DNA from: Clostridiales bacterium
GTDB lineage: Bacteria; Bacillota; Clostridia; Saccharofermentanales; Saccharofermentanaceae
NCBI GenBank assembly: GCA_017510605.1
Contig: JAFWMQ010000008.1
Location: forward strand, 186,217-250,216
Length of the DNA: 64,000 nucleotides
Direction of reading: 5' to 3'
Below, piece by piece: positions 54,477 through 63,118 of this stretch (position 1 is its first letter; each line of letters opens with the position of its first letter). Under the pieces are notes generated by a model. It did no database searches. It was not told the DNA's origin and saw only the letters and a program-made list of their open reading frames with translations. The translations under genes were made by a program, and so were the position numbers.

Positions 54477-55127
54477 ATGGACCAGAAGAAAATCGGAAAC
54501 TTCTTAAGAGAACTGCGTAAAGAAAAGAATTTAACGCAGGAACAGGTCGCTGACAAACTCGGAGTATCAGGTAGGACTATATCAAGATGGGAGACCGGTG
54601 CATACATGCCGGATATCTCCTTAATAGTCGATATCGCTGAAATGTACGATGTGGATGTCCGCGACATAATCGACGGTGAAAGGAAAGATATAAACATGAA
54701 CAGCGAAGTAAAAGAGGTAGCCGTGAAAATGGCTGATTATTCGAACATGCAGACTGAAAGCATGAAGAAATGGGTAAAGACGATGAGCGTTTCGGTTCTT
54801 ATCGTATCCGTGTTTCTTGTGATCATGGAGGTAGTCTCGGAATGCATGATGATAAAGATATATGGTTTCCAAGAATCCCCCATTATTGCATATCATATTG
54901 TCTCGGGTATTCTCGGCCCGGCATCCATAATGGCGTACATTACAATGGCTCTGTCTGTAATGGGAATTGTTTTCGCGACAGGTAAGCACAGACAGTTCGC
55001 GCGAAGCCAGAAGGCAGGCTCTCTCGTTAAGGTCGGGGTTGTAATTGCAATACTGCTGGCAATAATAGCTCTCGCGGAAGTCATGTTGAAAACCGGCATG
55101 CTTTATGCGTACGGCCCGGGTATGTAA
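54477..55127 (+). CDS. XRE family transcriptional regulator with C-terminal membrane helices
   Basis: 216-residue protein. Residues 5-60 are a Cro/C1-type helix-turn-helix (LRKEKNLTQEQVADKLGVSGRTISRWE). After a linker to ~100 come three membrane helices (~102-125, ~136-165 and ~185-208). This layout, DNA-binding domain inside and helices in the membrane, is common in Clostridia and implies regulation by a membrane signal. The start is ATG 54477 behind AAGGAGG; the longer frame upstream crosses the palindrome and is rejected. Confidence 0.88.
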   Translation: MDQKKIGNFLRELRKEKNLTQEQVADKLGVSGRTISRWETGAYMPDISLIVDIAEMYDVDVRDIIDGERKDINMNSEVKEVAVKMADYSNMQTESMKKWVKTMSVSVLIVSVFLVIMEVVSECMMIKIYGFQESPIIAYHIVSGILGPASIMAYITMALSVMGIVFATGKHRQFARSQKAGSLVKVGVVIAILLAIIALAEVMLKTGMLYAYGPGM

Positions 55128-55142
55128 TAAAATTATAGTGAG

Positions 55143-55190
55143 CTGTGAAAACTCGTTGACTGCAGCGGGTTATCACAGTTAACCTTTTTT
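55143..55190 (+). terminator. Terminator after the XRE regulator
   Basis: Stem CTGTGA-A-AACTCG with CGGGTT-A-TCACAG (12 pairs, one A/A mismatch), a 10-base loop, then TTAACC and TTTTTT. Confidence 0.75.
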
Positions 55191-55234
55191 CAGGAAAATT
55201 TTGAGCTCTTTGGAGACAAAAAAGATATAAGTTT

Positions 55235-55711
55235 ATGAAGACGGATATAAAACACTTTGACGGAAAATGTGTCAGGATCGTTGACAGTAACGGCGATGCT
55301 TTTGACGGCATCTGCTGTTTTAACAGTGATGAATATAACGAATGTGAATATGGCCGGTCAGAAGAAAGTCTTCAGATCGGAAACTTTCAGTTTTACATCA
55401 GCGATATTAGAGAAGTCATAAGTCTTGAGGATCACGATGGTCCGTACGGGCGTTTTCTTGATCCCTTTGGGAAACTGGAAGAGATGACCGTAGAAGATGG
55501 TATAGACAGCATCAGGGATATATTGTTTTCGGAGGAAAACGAACATGTCATCCGTCTTTTGAACTGTCTCGAAAATCATCTTGATCCGGGCAACGGACCG
55601 GTCCTTCAATGTAGGGACGAAGTCCTGGAAGCATTGAAAGAGCTTTTGGCATATAATTGCGACAAAGAAGTTCAAGAGAAAATAAAAAATCTCATGTCAG
55701 GAAGGCAGTAA
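55235..55711 (+). CDS. Small protein with Sm/SH3-like N-terminal region, unknown function
   Basis: 158-residue cytoplasmic protein. Residues ~6-60 (HFDGKCVRIVDSNGDAFDGICC ... IGNFQFYISDIREVISLE) look like a small beta-barrel of the Sm/SH3 type. The C-terminal ~70 residues are helical (EENEHVIRLLNCLENHL, LEALKELLAYN). No family was recognised. It is followed 6 bp later by a C_GCAxxG_C_C family gene, so they are probably co-transcribed. Confidence 0.7.
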   Translation: MKTDIKHFDGKCVRIVDSNGDAFDGICCFNSDEYNECEYGRSEESLQIGNFQFYISDIREVISLEDHDGPYGRFLDPFGKLEEMTVEDGIDSIRDILFSEENEHVIRLLNCLENHLDPGNGPVLQCRDEVLEALKELLAYNCDKEVQEKIKNLMSGRQ

Positions 55712-55717
55712 TAGACC

Positions 55718-56062
55718 ATGATCGATTATGAAACAATAGCAAGAAGCAATCACCGTAGTGGTATGAACTGTGCCATGGCAGTTTATGACGCTCTTGGTAT
55801 GAGTAACCCGAACAAGACTACTCCGCCGCGCCCGAGAGATAACGGGGGAATTTGCGGAGCTGTTCTTGCGGCAGAGCAGACGATCAGAGAAATGGGCGGC
55901 TCCGATGAAGATATCGCAGAATTTGAAAGAAGATTCAAAGAGAAATATAAATATCTTAAGTGCGGTGAACTCCGTGGTTTCTTAAGCGGCAAATGTAATG
56001 ACTATGTCGGTTCTGCAGCCGCTATCGTGGGAATGATGGGCGTTTTGCCTGATCCTGAATGA
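55718..56062 (+). CDS. C_GCAxxG_C_C family redox-type protein
   Basis: 114-residue protein with the spaced cysteines of the C_GCAxxG_C_C family: MNCAMAV, GGICGAVLA, LKCGELRG and KCNDYVGSAAAIV. Members are small helical, putatively redox-active or metal-binding proteins found in anaerobes, with no established reaction. It is short but complete. It lies in a small operon with the preceding Sm-like gene and perhaps the following small membrane protein gene (22 bp). Confidence 0.85.
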   Translation: MIDYETIARSNHRSGMNCAMAVYDALGMSNPNKTTPPRPRDNGGICGAVLAAEQTIREMGGSDEDIAEFERRFKEKYKYLKCGELRGFLSGKCNDYVGSAAAIVGMMGVLPDPE

Positions 56063-56084
56063 TGTTTTTGGAAAGGAATTATAT

Positions 56085-56354
56085 ATGAGTTTAACATCAA
56101 ATTATGCGGTAACGCTCCTCGAGTATGGGCTTTCCATGCTTTCCATGGCATATATAGCAGTGTCAATAATCATGTTTATCGTGGATGGCATTAAGGCTAA
56201 AAGGGAACAGCGCAATATCAAAACCAAATTTAAGATCATGTTTATCACAGCTTTGATATTAGCAGGCATCATTGTACTCGTAGTAATTGCTTTTATAGTT
56301 CTTTTGGTGTTTGGCATCGCTGTTTATGCTTCCTCGCCTAGTATAATCGGATAA
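56085..56354 (+). CDS. Small two-helix membrane protein
   Basis: 89-residue protein with helices at ~residues 13-31 and ~47-75 separated by a basic loop (DGIKAKREQRNIKTKFK). GGAAAGGA lies nine bases before the ATG. No family was recognised. It may be part of the preceding small operon. Confidence 0.6.
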   Translation: MSLTSNYAVTLLEYGLSMLSMAYIAVSIIMFIVDGIKAKREQRNIKTKFKIMFITALILAGIIVLVVIAFIVLLVFGIAVYASSPSIIG

Positions 56355-56414
56355 TAAAACCGGCTGCCGGAAGCTAATAATATATGAATCAGAGCGCTTA
56401 TGAGAGGACGGAAG

Positions 56415-57110
56415 ATGGAAGGCATAGTTTTTGATATAGGTCAGACTCTTGCGTATTATCCGTTTCCGCTCAACTGGTCTGCGTTATACCGCCCGGCGTT
56501 TGAAGGCATTGCATCCAAGTTCAATCTTCAGATATCAGAAACTGAATATGAGCATATAGGTGCAACTCTTGCCAAATACAATACAAGGATCAACCCCAGG
56601 GAAACCGAAGTGTCATCTGATGTGATTTTCGGGGAGATCATAAAGGAAACAAGCATACCGGCGGAACTTCTGGATGACATCAAGAATGAATTCTATCTGT
56701 TTTTCCGCCGCGATGTCGTATTGTATGATGAAGTCAAAGATACACTTAAGGCATTAAAGGCCCGCGGCATTCCTACCGGAACACTGTCTGATGTTGCGTA
56801 TGGAATGGATAATAAGTACGCGCTTGAAGATATTTCTGAAGTTATCGGTTACATAGATTTTCCATACACTTCAAATGATGTGGGTTATCGGAAACCGAGC
56901 AGCAAAGGATTGCTCCTTCTTTCAGAGAAGATGAATATTCCTGTAGATAAGACAGCTTTCGTCGGGGATGAGAAAAAGGATATTGAATGTGCTAAAAATG
57001 CCGGAGCGATAGCTGTTCTTATCAACAGGGATAATGAAGAAAAAGACTATGGTCAGGATTATACGATCAGCCGCCTGGACGAATTGTTAAGCATGTTAGG
57101 GATCAGCTGA
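56415..57110 (+). CDS. HAD family hydrolase
   Basis: 231-residue HAD-superfamily phosphatase-like protein. Motif I is FDIGQTLAYY, where the second Asp of DxD is Gly, as in YihX-like enzymes. Motif II lies in TGTLSDVAYG, a Lys motif in VGYRKPSSKG and motif IV is FVGDEKKDIECAKNAG. A helical cap lies between motifs I and II. It probably dephosphorylates a small phosphate ester. The start is ATG 56415 after GAGAGG; the frame opens five codons earlier at an ATG that overlaps that site. Confidence 0.88.
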   Translation: MEGIVFDIGQTLAYYPFPLNWSALYRPAFEGIASKFNLQISETEYEHIGATLAKYNTRINPRETEVSSDVIFGEIIKETSIPAELLDDIKNEFYLFFRRDVVLYDEVKDTLKALKARGIPTGTLSDVAYGMDNKYALEDISEVIGYIDFPYTSNDVGYRKPSSKGLLLLSEKMNIPVDKTAFVGDEKKDIECAKNAGAIAVLINRDNEEKDYGQDYTISRLDELLSMLGIS

Positions 57111-57166
57111 ATAAAGGCTGAACAGGCAGCTAAGAAATACTCGGAACAGGGATTTCAGATACAGTC

Positions 57167-58729
57167 TTATCCAAGTCCGATGTTTGAATTCGAATAATCA
57201 ACAAAATGTTTAATAGCCCTGATATTCTCCATCTTAAGCTCACCGGAGCAAACACAGCCATCTGCTGCCGATGCATAGACTACCTCTCCGTTACCGACGT
57301 AGATCGCAACGTTGCCGGAGTCATAGACTACTACATCGCCGACATGAATATTATTTACCGGTACTGAGTCATATGAGCCGTCGAATCCGGCACATATTTC
57401 TTCAGCGGTTGCTCCCATACCCAGAGAGAGGTAATACTTGTAACAATACGCTACAAATCCGACTTCATCAAAACCTTTATCCGGGAAATCCCCGCCGGCT
57501 GCATATGGGGTGCCGATCTGATCCTTTACGAATATTGCGAAACCTTTGGGACCATCTACTTCAAGGTTCCACAAACGGCCGCCCTCATAACCTTCGGTTA
57601 ATTCTTCTGTTTCTTCAGTTTCCGTGGCAACCGTCACTTCTGTTTCAGTAACACTTGTTTCTGTTACTTCTGCTTCGGGCTCATTAACACTATTTGGGTA
57701 AATGTCGCCTGTCTTTGAATTAAGTGTGCATCCCGCGCCGACAAAGAGCAGAACTGCCGTAATAACAACGGCCGTGGCCGTCTTTCCCTTTTTGAAGTTG
57801 ATTATATTTTTCACTCTGTTTGTAACCTCCGTTTTGCTGAAATTGACTTTGCTGAATCCCAACGGTGTTACCAGATATCTTTTACTGTTGCTCTGCTTTG
57901 CGAAAGAAACGATCGACATTGTATAGACCTGTTTAAGATAAGCATCCATACCGGCCACGACACTCTCATCGCAGCTCATCTCGATATCCTGTTCGAAAAG
58001 CATATAAGCAAGCCATACTAACGGATTGAACCAGTGAACGGCAACAGCGAAAACGCCTATGATCTTGGTAAGCCAGTCGCCGTGTCTTATATGGGTCCTC
58101 TCGTGAAGCAGAACATATTCTTTCTCAGGCTTTTCGAGAAAGTCAGGCAAATATATTCCGGGTACGAAAAAACCGAAAACAAACGGTGTGCTGATCTTAT
58201 CAGATTCATAAACATTGCCGCCTATGTTTTTCGCATTTCTGAGTTTCCTCTTAAGTATGACGTACTGTACAGAACAGAAGACCGTAATGCCCAGAGCACC
58301 AATAAGCCATACTGTTGAAAGTACGGTCTTAATATCCGGTAACGGATCTGCACTTATAAGGTCCGCGGACAGAGACTCATTCCCCATATTTACGTCCGTT
58401 TCAGCAACGATAATATCCTGTTGCCCTGTCATTGCAGCATGATCAGCTGTTACTCTTTGTGTATCAGCGGAACTGTCAGGTACTGCTGCATCCTGAACCT
58501 GTGAAGTTGCAGTTAAGGTTTGTGTCTTCCAAGGAATATAGTTAAAAAAGCTGAGCGATGATTCAATGCTGACGGGCACAAGTAATCTTATGGCCACGAC
58601 AGCCCAAAGGATCATGATGAATCTTTTGGATCTTTTCCTGAGAAGGAATCTGGCAAGCATGGTAATAAGGATCACTATGCTTCCCGTAACGGACATCTCA
58701 AGAACCTTAAGGAATAAGCTGTCCATCAC
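57167..58729 (-). CDS. BlaR1/MecR1-type M56 metallopeptidase receptor with degenerate NlpC/P60 domain
   Basis: 520-residue membrane receptor. An M56 peptidase domain with helices at ~10-55, ~135-155 and ~220-240 carries the HExxH zinc motif HERTH at 209-213 and the downstream glutamate in SCDESVVAG. A further helix with a lipobox-like GAGC (~325-340) leads to a Glu/Thr-rich linker and a C-terminal domain (~400-515) with NlpC/P60 sequence, not a penicillin-binding domain. There FDEVGF has Glu422 in place of the catalytic Cys and SGNVAIYVG has Asn473 in place of His. It overlaps the blaI-like gene; the start is GTG 58729 or ATG 58726. Probably a cell-wall sensor. Confidence 0.85.
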   Translation of the reverse strand: MMDSLFLKVLEMSVTGSIVILITMLARFLLRKRSKRFIMILWAVVAIRLLVPVSIESSLSFFNYIPWKTQTLTATSQVQDAAVPDSSADTQRVTADHAAMTGQQDIIVAETDVNMGNESLSADLISADPLPDIKTVLSTVWLIGALGITVFCSVQYVILKRKLRNAKNIGGNVYESDKISTPFVFGFFVPGIYLPDFLEKPEKEYVLLHERTHIRHGDWLTKIIGVFAVAVHWFNPLVWLAYMLFEQDIEMSCDESVVAGMDAYLKQVYTMSIVSFAKQSNSKRYLVTPLGFSKVNFSKTEVTNRVKNIINFKKGKTATAVVITAVLLFVGAGCTLNSKTGDIYPNSVNEPEAEVTETSVTETEVTVATETEETEELTEGYEGGRLWNLEVDGPKGFAIFVKDQIGTPYAAGGDFPDKGFDEVGFVAYCYKYYLSLGMGATAEEICAGFDGSYDSVPVNNIHVGDVVVYDSGNVAIYVGNGEVVYASAADGCVCSGELKMENIRAIKHFVDYSNSNIGLG

Positions 58730-59097
58730 TTGCCGCCCTCCATGTTTTCCTTTATGAGTTTCATCAGAGCATCGGCATCTTCATCGCTTAAAGTCTTCTT
58801 ATTTCCGAAAAAAGCTGCCACAAACTTCGGCAGAGAACCGGAAAAGCTCTCTTCAACGATCTGGTTGCTTTCCGATATCAGTACTTTCTCCTTGGGAATA
58901 AGAACTTTAACTATCGTATCCTCATTGGCGACAAAACCTTTGGCGATCAGCTTGCGAAGAACAGTATATGTTGTTGATTTATTCCAGCTGATCCTGTCAC
59001 CCGCGATCTTCACCAGTTTGCCTGACTCAATAGGTGCTTCCTGCCAGATGATCTCCATCAGTTTCTTTTCAGCTTCAAACAATACCAATTCTTCCAT
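58726..59097 (-). CDS. BlaI/MecI/CopY family repressor
   Basis: 123-residue winged-helix repressor with the family pattern AEKKLMEIIWQEAPIESGKLV and TTYTVLRKLIAKGFV. Repressors of this type are cleaved or released when the partner BlaR1 receptor is activated. The receptor gene overlaps its stop, and two palindromic operators lie in its promoter, so the pair is probably autoregulated. There is no beta-lactamase or PBP gene nearby, so the target genes lie elsewhere or are the pair itself. Confidence 0.93.
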   Translation of the reverse strand: MEELVLFEAEKKLMEIIWQEAPIESGKLVKIAGDRISWNKSTTYTVLRKLIAKGFVANEDTIVKVLIPKEKVLISESNQIVEESFSGSLPKFVAAFFGNKKTLSDEDADALMKLIKENMEGGK

Positions 59098-59119
59098 ATT
59101 ACTAACCCCATAATCGTTT

Positions 59120-59172
59120 GGTTTAATACGTTAAACCGCATATAGTTTATCCTGATAAACCAAATCTGTCAA
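59120..59172 (-). promoter_or_regulatory. Promoter and paired operators of the BlaI/BlaR1-like genes
   Basis: On the minus strand: TTGACA (59167-59172), 17-bp spacer, TAAACT (59144-59149). Two palindromes overlap it: GTTTATCCTGATAAAC (59145-59160) across the spacer and -10, and GGTTTAATACGTTAAACC (59120-59137) just downstream. Both share the half-site GGTTTA/TAAACC, unlike the classic bla/mec TACA-TGTA box. Confidence 0.72.
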
Positions 59173-59318
59173 GCGCAAAAATGAGGCGATTCAAGTGTGT
59201 ATGGATTCGGGTTCTTATAACAATACTGTTTTCATTAGTTAGCTTTTAAGGGGTATAATGAAATAATCGGAGCGGAATTGAAGTATTTTCATATCATCAG
59301 TTTATGGGGGTGTTTATA

Positions 59319-59354
59319 TGAAAGATAACTTGTTGTTGAAGATACTGCAGTAAG
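59319..59354 (+). CDS. Possible 11-residue peptide
   Basis: ATG 59319 to TAA 59354, preceded by a GGGGGTG ribosome binding site seven bases upstream and a GGTATAAT -10-like element near 59250. It lies in the 303-bp gap before the UlaG-like gene. It could be a leader peptide, a decayed gene start, or chance. Nothing else coding was seen in that gap apart from the blaI-side promoter. Confidence 0.25.
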
Positions 59355-59400
59355 AGTTAAGAAGCAGACGTATAATTAGAGATAACTTAAGGCAGCGGAT

Positions 59401-60243
59401 ATGAAAGTAACATTTTTCGGCACGACGACATTGCTCTTTGATGACGGTAAGGATCAGATCCTTTTCGACGTCCATTTCACGAGGCCCTCTCTCGGAAAGT
59501 ATATTTTTGGCTCGGAAGGAACAGATACGAAGATCGCAGAAGAACTTCTGAAGAAGCACCCGATGGACAGGCTTCGTGCAATCTTCATTTCGCATTCGCA
59601 CCACGACCATGTCATGGATATGCCGTTTGTCGCATCCAAGACCGGTGCGAGAGTTTACGGAAGCGTGTCCGCACTCAATGTCGCAAGGGGAGGCGACATC
59701 CCTGAAGAACAGCTGACCGAGTTCAAAGCAGGTGAAACTTACGAGGTCGGTGGCTATTCGATAACAGTTCTCAAGTCGCTCCATTCCAAGCCGACGATCC
59801 TCAACAACGACCTGGGTCAGACAATCGATTCACCCCTGCGCCAGCCTGCAAGACTAAGAGACTATAAAGAAGGCGGATCATTCGATTTTTACGTGAAGAC
59901 CGGGAATAAGTCATATCTGATCCGCCCGAGCTTTAACTACATGGAAGGACAGCTGGACGGATATGAGGCAGATGTCCTGTTCCTGGGCGTAGCAGGCCTT
60001 GCGAAGGCGGATGCCCAGACGGAGAAAAAGTTCTTTGAAGAGACAATAGAGAATGTTAAGCCGGATCTCGTTATCCCTCTTCATTGGGACAATTTTTTCT
60101 CGCCCCTCGAAAAGCCCGTCACCGGCATGCCCAAGCTCGTCGAACACACGGAAGTCGTATTCTTCAAGTTGGCAAAATACTGCGAGGAGCATGATATAAA
60201 CTGCCTGGTCCAGATACCGCGAACGAGCATCGAGATTCCGTAA
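59401..60243 (+). CDS. MBL-fold metallo-hydrolase, UlaG/YtkL type
   Basis: 280-residue metallo-beta-lactamase-fold protein. It opens with VTFFGTTTLLFDDG and has the metal motif SHSHHDHVMD near residues 65-74 and a late PLHWDNF, the arrangement of UlaG-like lactonase/RNase-Z-related hydrolases. No signal peptide is present. Substrate unknown. The ATG follows AAGGCAG. The alarmone synthetase gene begins just downstream but has its own promoter-like element. Confidence 0.85.
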   Translation: MKVTFFGTTTLLFDDGKDQILFDVHFTRPSLGKYIFGSEGTDTKIAEELLKKHPMDRLRAIFISHSHHDHVMDMPFVASKTGARVYGSVSALNVARGGDIPEEQLTEFKAGETYEVGGYSITVLKSLHSKPTILNNDLGQTIDSPLRQPARLRDYKEGGSFDFYVKTGNKSYLIRPSFNYMEGQLDGYEADVLFLGVAGLAKADAQTEKKFFEETIENVKPDLVIPLHWDNFFSPLEKPVTGMPKLVEHTEVVFFKLAKYCEEHDINCLVQIPRTSIEIP

Positions 60244-60292
60244 TTCGGACTTTCTCAATACTGTCTCAGCCTGAAATGGAAATAAAAAAGGA

Positions 60293-60301
60293 TGATATAA
60301 T
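60293..60301 (+). promoter_or_regulatory. Extended -10 promoter inside the long alarmone-synthetase frame
   Basis: TGATATAAT lies six codons inside the longest frame (ATG 60276), predicting a transcript from about 60308. Combined with the ribosome binding site before ATG 60372, it supports the later start. Confidence 0.45.
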
Positions 60302-60371
60302 AAGCTGTTCCGTAAGCCTTGCAAGGCTCATTGCGGAGTTCCAGAAGAATCACGATCACGGAGTATGGCGC

Positions 60372-61352
60372 ATGATATCACTTAATGACTATTTGTATAA
60401 CGGTGACACGGTGGTTAAGATCTTGCACAGTTATTCCAATGATCTTAAGGAGAGTGCGATCAGGGAGAACAATGGTGTTGATCTGGCGCACAGTAATTGT
60501 CTGATTCAGATGATCGGACTTTTGGAGCATAATGAATTCCTGACATTGCAGTCACAGACAATCCGTGAATTCTATAAGTATATGACCGAGAAGTATCCGT
60601 TTCTTGCGTTTACTTTTAAGGGAAGGATCAAGTCGCTGATCCGGTTGGAAGAGAAGATCAACGGTAATATTGTCGAGTATATTTATGAATACTACTGCAG
60701 GACCGGGAAGTATCCTTCGGAGTCTGAGATCAAGGATCAGATAAGGCGTATCAAAGACCTTATTGCATACAGAATAGTTATTTCGCTTCCCAAGTGTCAT
60801 CTTAATCCCGGTGAGGACAGGGAAGAATGCGAGATCAAATACATTTACGAGATTGCAAATGCGCTTCCGGGATTTTTGGAAGAACGCGGATTCGAGCCTG
60901 AGATCTCCGGCATTGATTCCCGGAGTGACAGGATCACGGAACAGTACAGACCGTACTACCGTGACTATATTTCCACTCCAAAGTCGTTTGATTACCGCTC
61001 TTTACATATTGCCTTTTTCGATAACACATCAAGGAGCAACATCGAGGTCCAGATCAGGACTAAGATGATGGATGACAATGCGGAGATAGGTCCTGCCAAT
61101 CACCTGGGTTATGAGAAAAGGCAGGAAAACGACCGGGCTCGCCGGGAGGCTATTCCTTATGGTGAGAATACCTTTTTCGATAACGCGTTTGAACGGGGCA
61201 TGATGCTTCAGAAGTTAGATCTGAGCAAAGTCGATGTTAACATGTTCGGTGCAGTTGATAATACGATGATTAATGACGGCTGCGGATTTTACAGAGGAAG
61301 GCTGATCCTTCCCTACGAGCATCTGTCGAGATTCCAGAATGATCTGGTATGA
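60372..61352 (+). CDS. RelA/SpoT-domain protein (small alarmone synthetase-like)
   Basis: 326-residue protein with a lone RelA/SpoT nucleotidyltransferase domain: FKGRIKSLIRLEEKI, then IKDLIAYRIV, DYISTPKSFDYRSLHIAF and EVQIRTKMMDDNAEIG. These cover the ATP-binding Arg/Lys and the catalytic Glu of (p)ppGpp synthetases. No HD hydrolase, TGS or ACT domain is present. The start chosen is ATG 60372, eight bases after GGAG; ATG 60276 gives 32 more residues but has no ribosome binding site and precedes a TGATATAAT element. It could make (p)ppGpp, or serve as a toxin-type synthetase that modifies another nucleotide or tRNA. Confidence 0.83.
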   Translation: MISLNDYLYNGDTVVKILHSYSNDLKESAIRENNGVDLAHSNCLIQMIGLLEHNEFLTLQSQTIREFYKYMTEKYPFLAFTFKGRIKSLIRLEEKINGNIVEYIYEYYCRTGKYPSESEIKDQIRRIKDLIAYRIVISLPKCHLNPGEDREECEIKYIYEIANALPGFLEERGFEPEISGIDSRSDRITEQYRPYYRDYISTPKSFDYRSLHIAFFDNTSRSNIEVQIRTKMMDDNAEIGPANHLGYEKRQENDRARREAIPYGENTFFDNAFERGMMLQKLDLSKVDVNMFGAVDNTMINDGCGFYRGRLILPYEHLSRFQNDLV

Positions 61353-61364
61353 GGAGATGGATAT

Positions 61365-62072
61365 ATGAAACCTTTAGTCGGTGTTATGCCGTTATGGGAT
61401 GACGCGAAAGACAGTATTTGGATGCTGCCCGGATATCTTGAAGGTCTTAAGGAAGCCGGCGCGACACCTGTCATTTTCCCTCTTACCGAAGATCCGGAAG
61501 AGATTAGCCGTCTTGTTGATATTTGTGACGGGATCCTTATGACAGGTGGTCATGATGTTACGCCGTCCATTTATGGAGAAGAACCTTTGGAGGATAAGGT
61601 GTCATGCTGCAGGGAACGGGATAATATGGAAAAGCTCGTTCTTGAAGATACCATGAAAAAGGATAAGCCGATCCTCGGAATTTGCAGAGGGATACAACTG
61701 ATAAATGCTCTGCTTGGCGGAACGTTATTCCAGGATCTGCCGTCGCAGCACCCTTCTGATATCGAGCATCATCAGACCCCGCCATATGATGTGCCTGTTC
61801 ACGACGTGATCATAAGGAAAGTCACTCCTCTGTTTGATTGCCTTGGTTCAGAAAGGATCAGTGTTAACAGCTATCACCATCAGGCTGTTAAGGATTTGGC
61901 TCCGGGCCTTGAGGTAATGGCTGAATCAGAAGATGGGATCGTTGAAGCTCTTTATAAACCTCTCTATAGTTTTTTGTGGGCAGTTCAATGGCATCCTGAG
62001 TTCTCGTATAAGACTGACAGTAACAGCATGAAGATCTTTCAGGCTTTTGTTGAAAGAATATCCGTAACCTGA
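61365..62072 (+). CDS. Gamma-glutamyl-gamma-aminobutyrate hydrolase family (PuuD-like) class I glutamine amidotransferase
   Basis: 235-residue class I glutamine amidotransferase-like hydrolase with the nucleophile elbow LGICRGIQLINALLGG (Cys near residue 106), the family loop TGGHDVTPSIYGEEP and the His-Glu pair QWHPEFS. PuuD-type enzymes cleave gamma-glutamyl amides such as gamma-glutamyl-GABA. It lies 12 bp after the alarmone synthetase gene with GAGGAG before the ATG, so it is probably in the same operon. Confidence 0.92.
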   Translation: MKPLVGVMPLWDDAKDSIWMLPGYLEGLKEAGATPVIFPLTEDPEEISRLVDICDGILMTGGHDVTPSIYGEEPLEDKVSCCRERDNMEKLVLEDTMKKDKPILGICRGIQLINALLGGTLFQDLPSQHPSDIEHHQTPPYDVPVHDVIIRKVTPLFDCLGSERISVNSYHHQAVKDLAPGLEVMAESEDGIVEALYKPLYSFLWAVQWHPEFSYKTDSNSMKIFQAFVERISVT

Positions 62073-62166
62073 ATAAATTATGGTATTGTGAATTAACGGT
62101 TTATCCGGAAAAAGAAACATTTGCCTGGCAGCAAGCTCAAAATAACGGAAAGGAATGAACAACTTC

Positions 62167-62532
62167 ATGAGGAATACATTCAAGACAGGCGATTCGATCA
62201 CATTGTATTTCGGCGACACGATGCGTGAGCTGTTACCGAAATCTCTGCGTAAACGTAACATCTATTTTGTAGACTGCAAGATCATTACAATCGAAGGCGA
62301 TACCTTAACCGTTCTTTCTCAAATGAGAAACGCGAAAGAAAACCCACCGTACAAGGTAATGGGAATTTGCATCGAAAAGGACGACACGCACATTTTGCCC
62401 GAAGGGGGACTCGAAGAATTGCGAAGCATCGACAAAGACCAGCTCGTGCAATTTGCTTCAACCCACGGCTACAATGCCAAAGAATTCAAAGAAGCGCTCA
62501 AGCCGTATCGCAAAGAACGCAAGAAAGACTGA
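62167..62532 (+). CDS. Small hypothetical protein
   Basis: 121-residue cytoplasmic protein. The N-terminal half alternates short strands (DSITLYFGDTMRELLP, RNIYFVDCKIITIEGDTLTVLS), suggesting a small beta-barrel. The C-terminus is helical and basic (KEFKEALKPYRKERKKD). The start is ATG 62167; ATG 62155 directly abuts the GGAAAGGA site. Its wording of codons (CCG, AAA, GAA, GCG rich) differs slightly from its neighbours. No family was recognised. Confidence 0.65.
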   Translation: MRNTFKTGDSITLYFGDTMRELLPKSLRKRNIYFVDCKIITIEGDTLTVLSQMRNAKENPPYKVMGICIEKDDTHILPEGGLEELRSIDKDQLVQFASTHGYNAKEFKEALKPYRKERKKD

Positions 62533-62573
62533 ATGCCAATTAGTAAAGTTACTTGATGAACATGAGGGATAAC

Positions 62574-63071
62574 ATGCCGGAAAAGAATTATATCTGCAAG
62601 GATGGGGACGGAAACATCCTGGTCTCAATAGAAAAGATTAGCGAAGAGGAGCTTTCCAAAAGTCCTTTGTTTACGCATTGTCTGGCTGTCGTTAAAGTGG
62701 GGGATGAATATCTTCTTGGCCGCAATAAATGGAGAAACAGATATGAGATCTTTGGCGGCTGCAGGGAAAAAGGCGAAAGTCCCCGTGACTGCATATTAAG
62801 GGAATGCGGTGAAGAGTTGGGTTTTTCTTCTACGGATATAACTTATATCGGAGCTATGAAATACATTCTTAAGCCGGACTACTTCTCCAAAGAAGAAAGG
62901 GAAGAACTCGGAGGATTGTATGGTATCTCTTTGCCGAATATACCACTGGAAGAAATTTATAGCCGCATTAAGGATAAAGAGGAGATAACGGAGCTGAGTT
63001 TTTACAGCCAGGTAAAGGATAAAGAACCGATAGCCTTGATTGATGAAAAGCTATTGGAATACTTTACATGA
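62574..63071 (+). CDS. Nudix hydrolase
   Basis: 165-residue Nudix protein. The box is GGCREKGESPRDCILRECGEELG (split here as GGCREKGES and RECGEELG, residues ~59-81), with the preceding strand HCLAVVKVGDEYLLGR. It is the second Nudix gene in the window and not closely similar to the first. The start is ATG 62574 behind GAGGG; earlier in-frame ATGs at 62556 and 62562 lack a site. Substrate unknown. Confidence 0.88.
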   Translation: MPEKNYICKDGDGNILVSIEKISEEELSKSPLFTHCLAVVKVGDEYLLGRNKWRNRYEIFGGCREKGESPRDCILRECGEELGFSSTDITYIGAMKYILKPDYFSKEEREELGGLYGISLPNIPLEEIYSRIKDKEEITELSFYSQVKDKEPIALIDEKLLEYFT

Positions 63072-63118
63072 AGATATATACGAGTTAAATCAATCGTGAT
63101 AGCAGAGCTAAAAAACTA

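Noticed and set aside
57167..59097. A beta-lactam resistance operon
   Set aside because: The BlaR1-like receptor lacks a penicillin-binding domain and no beta-lactamase or PBP2a-like gene is adjacent.
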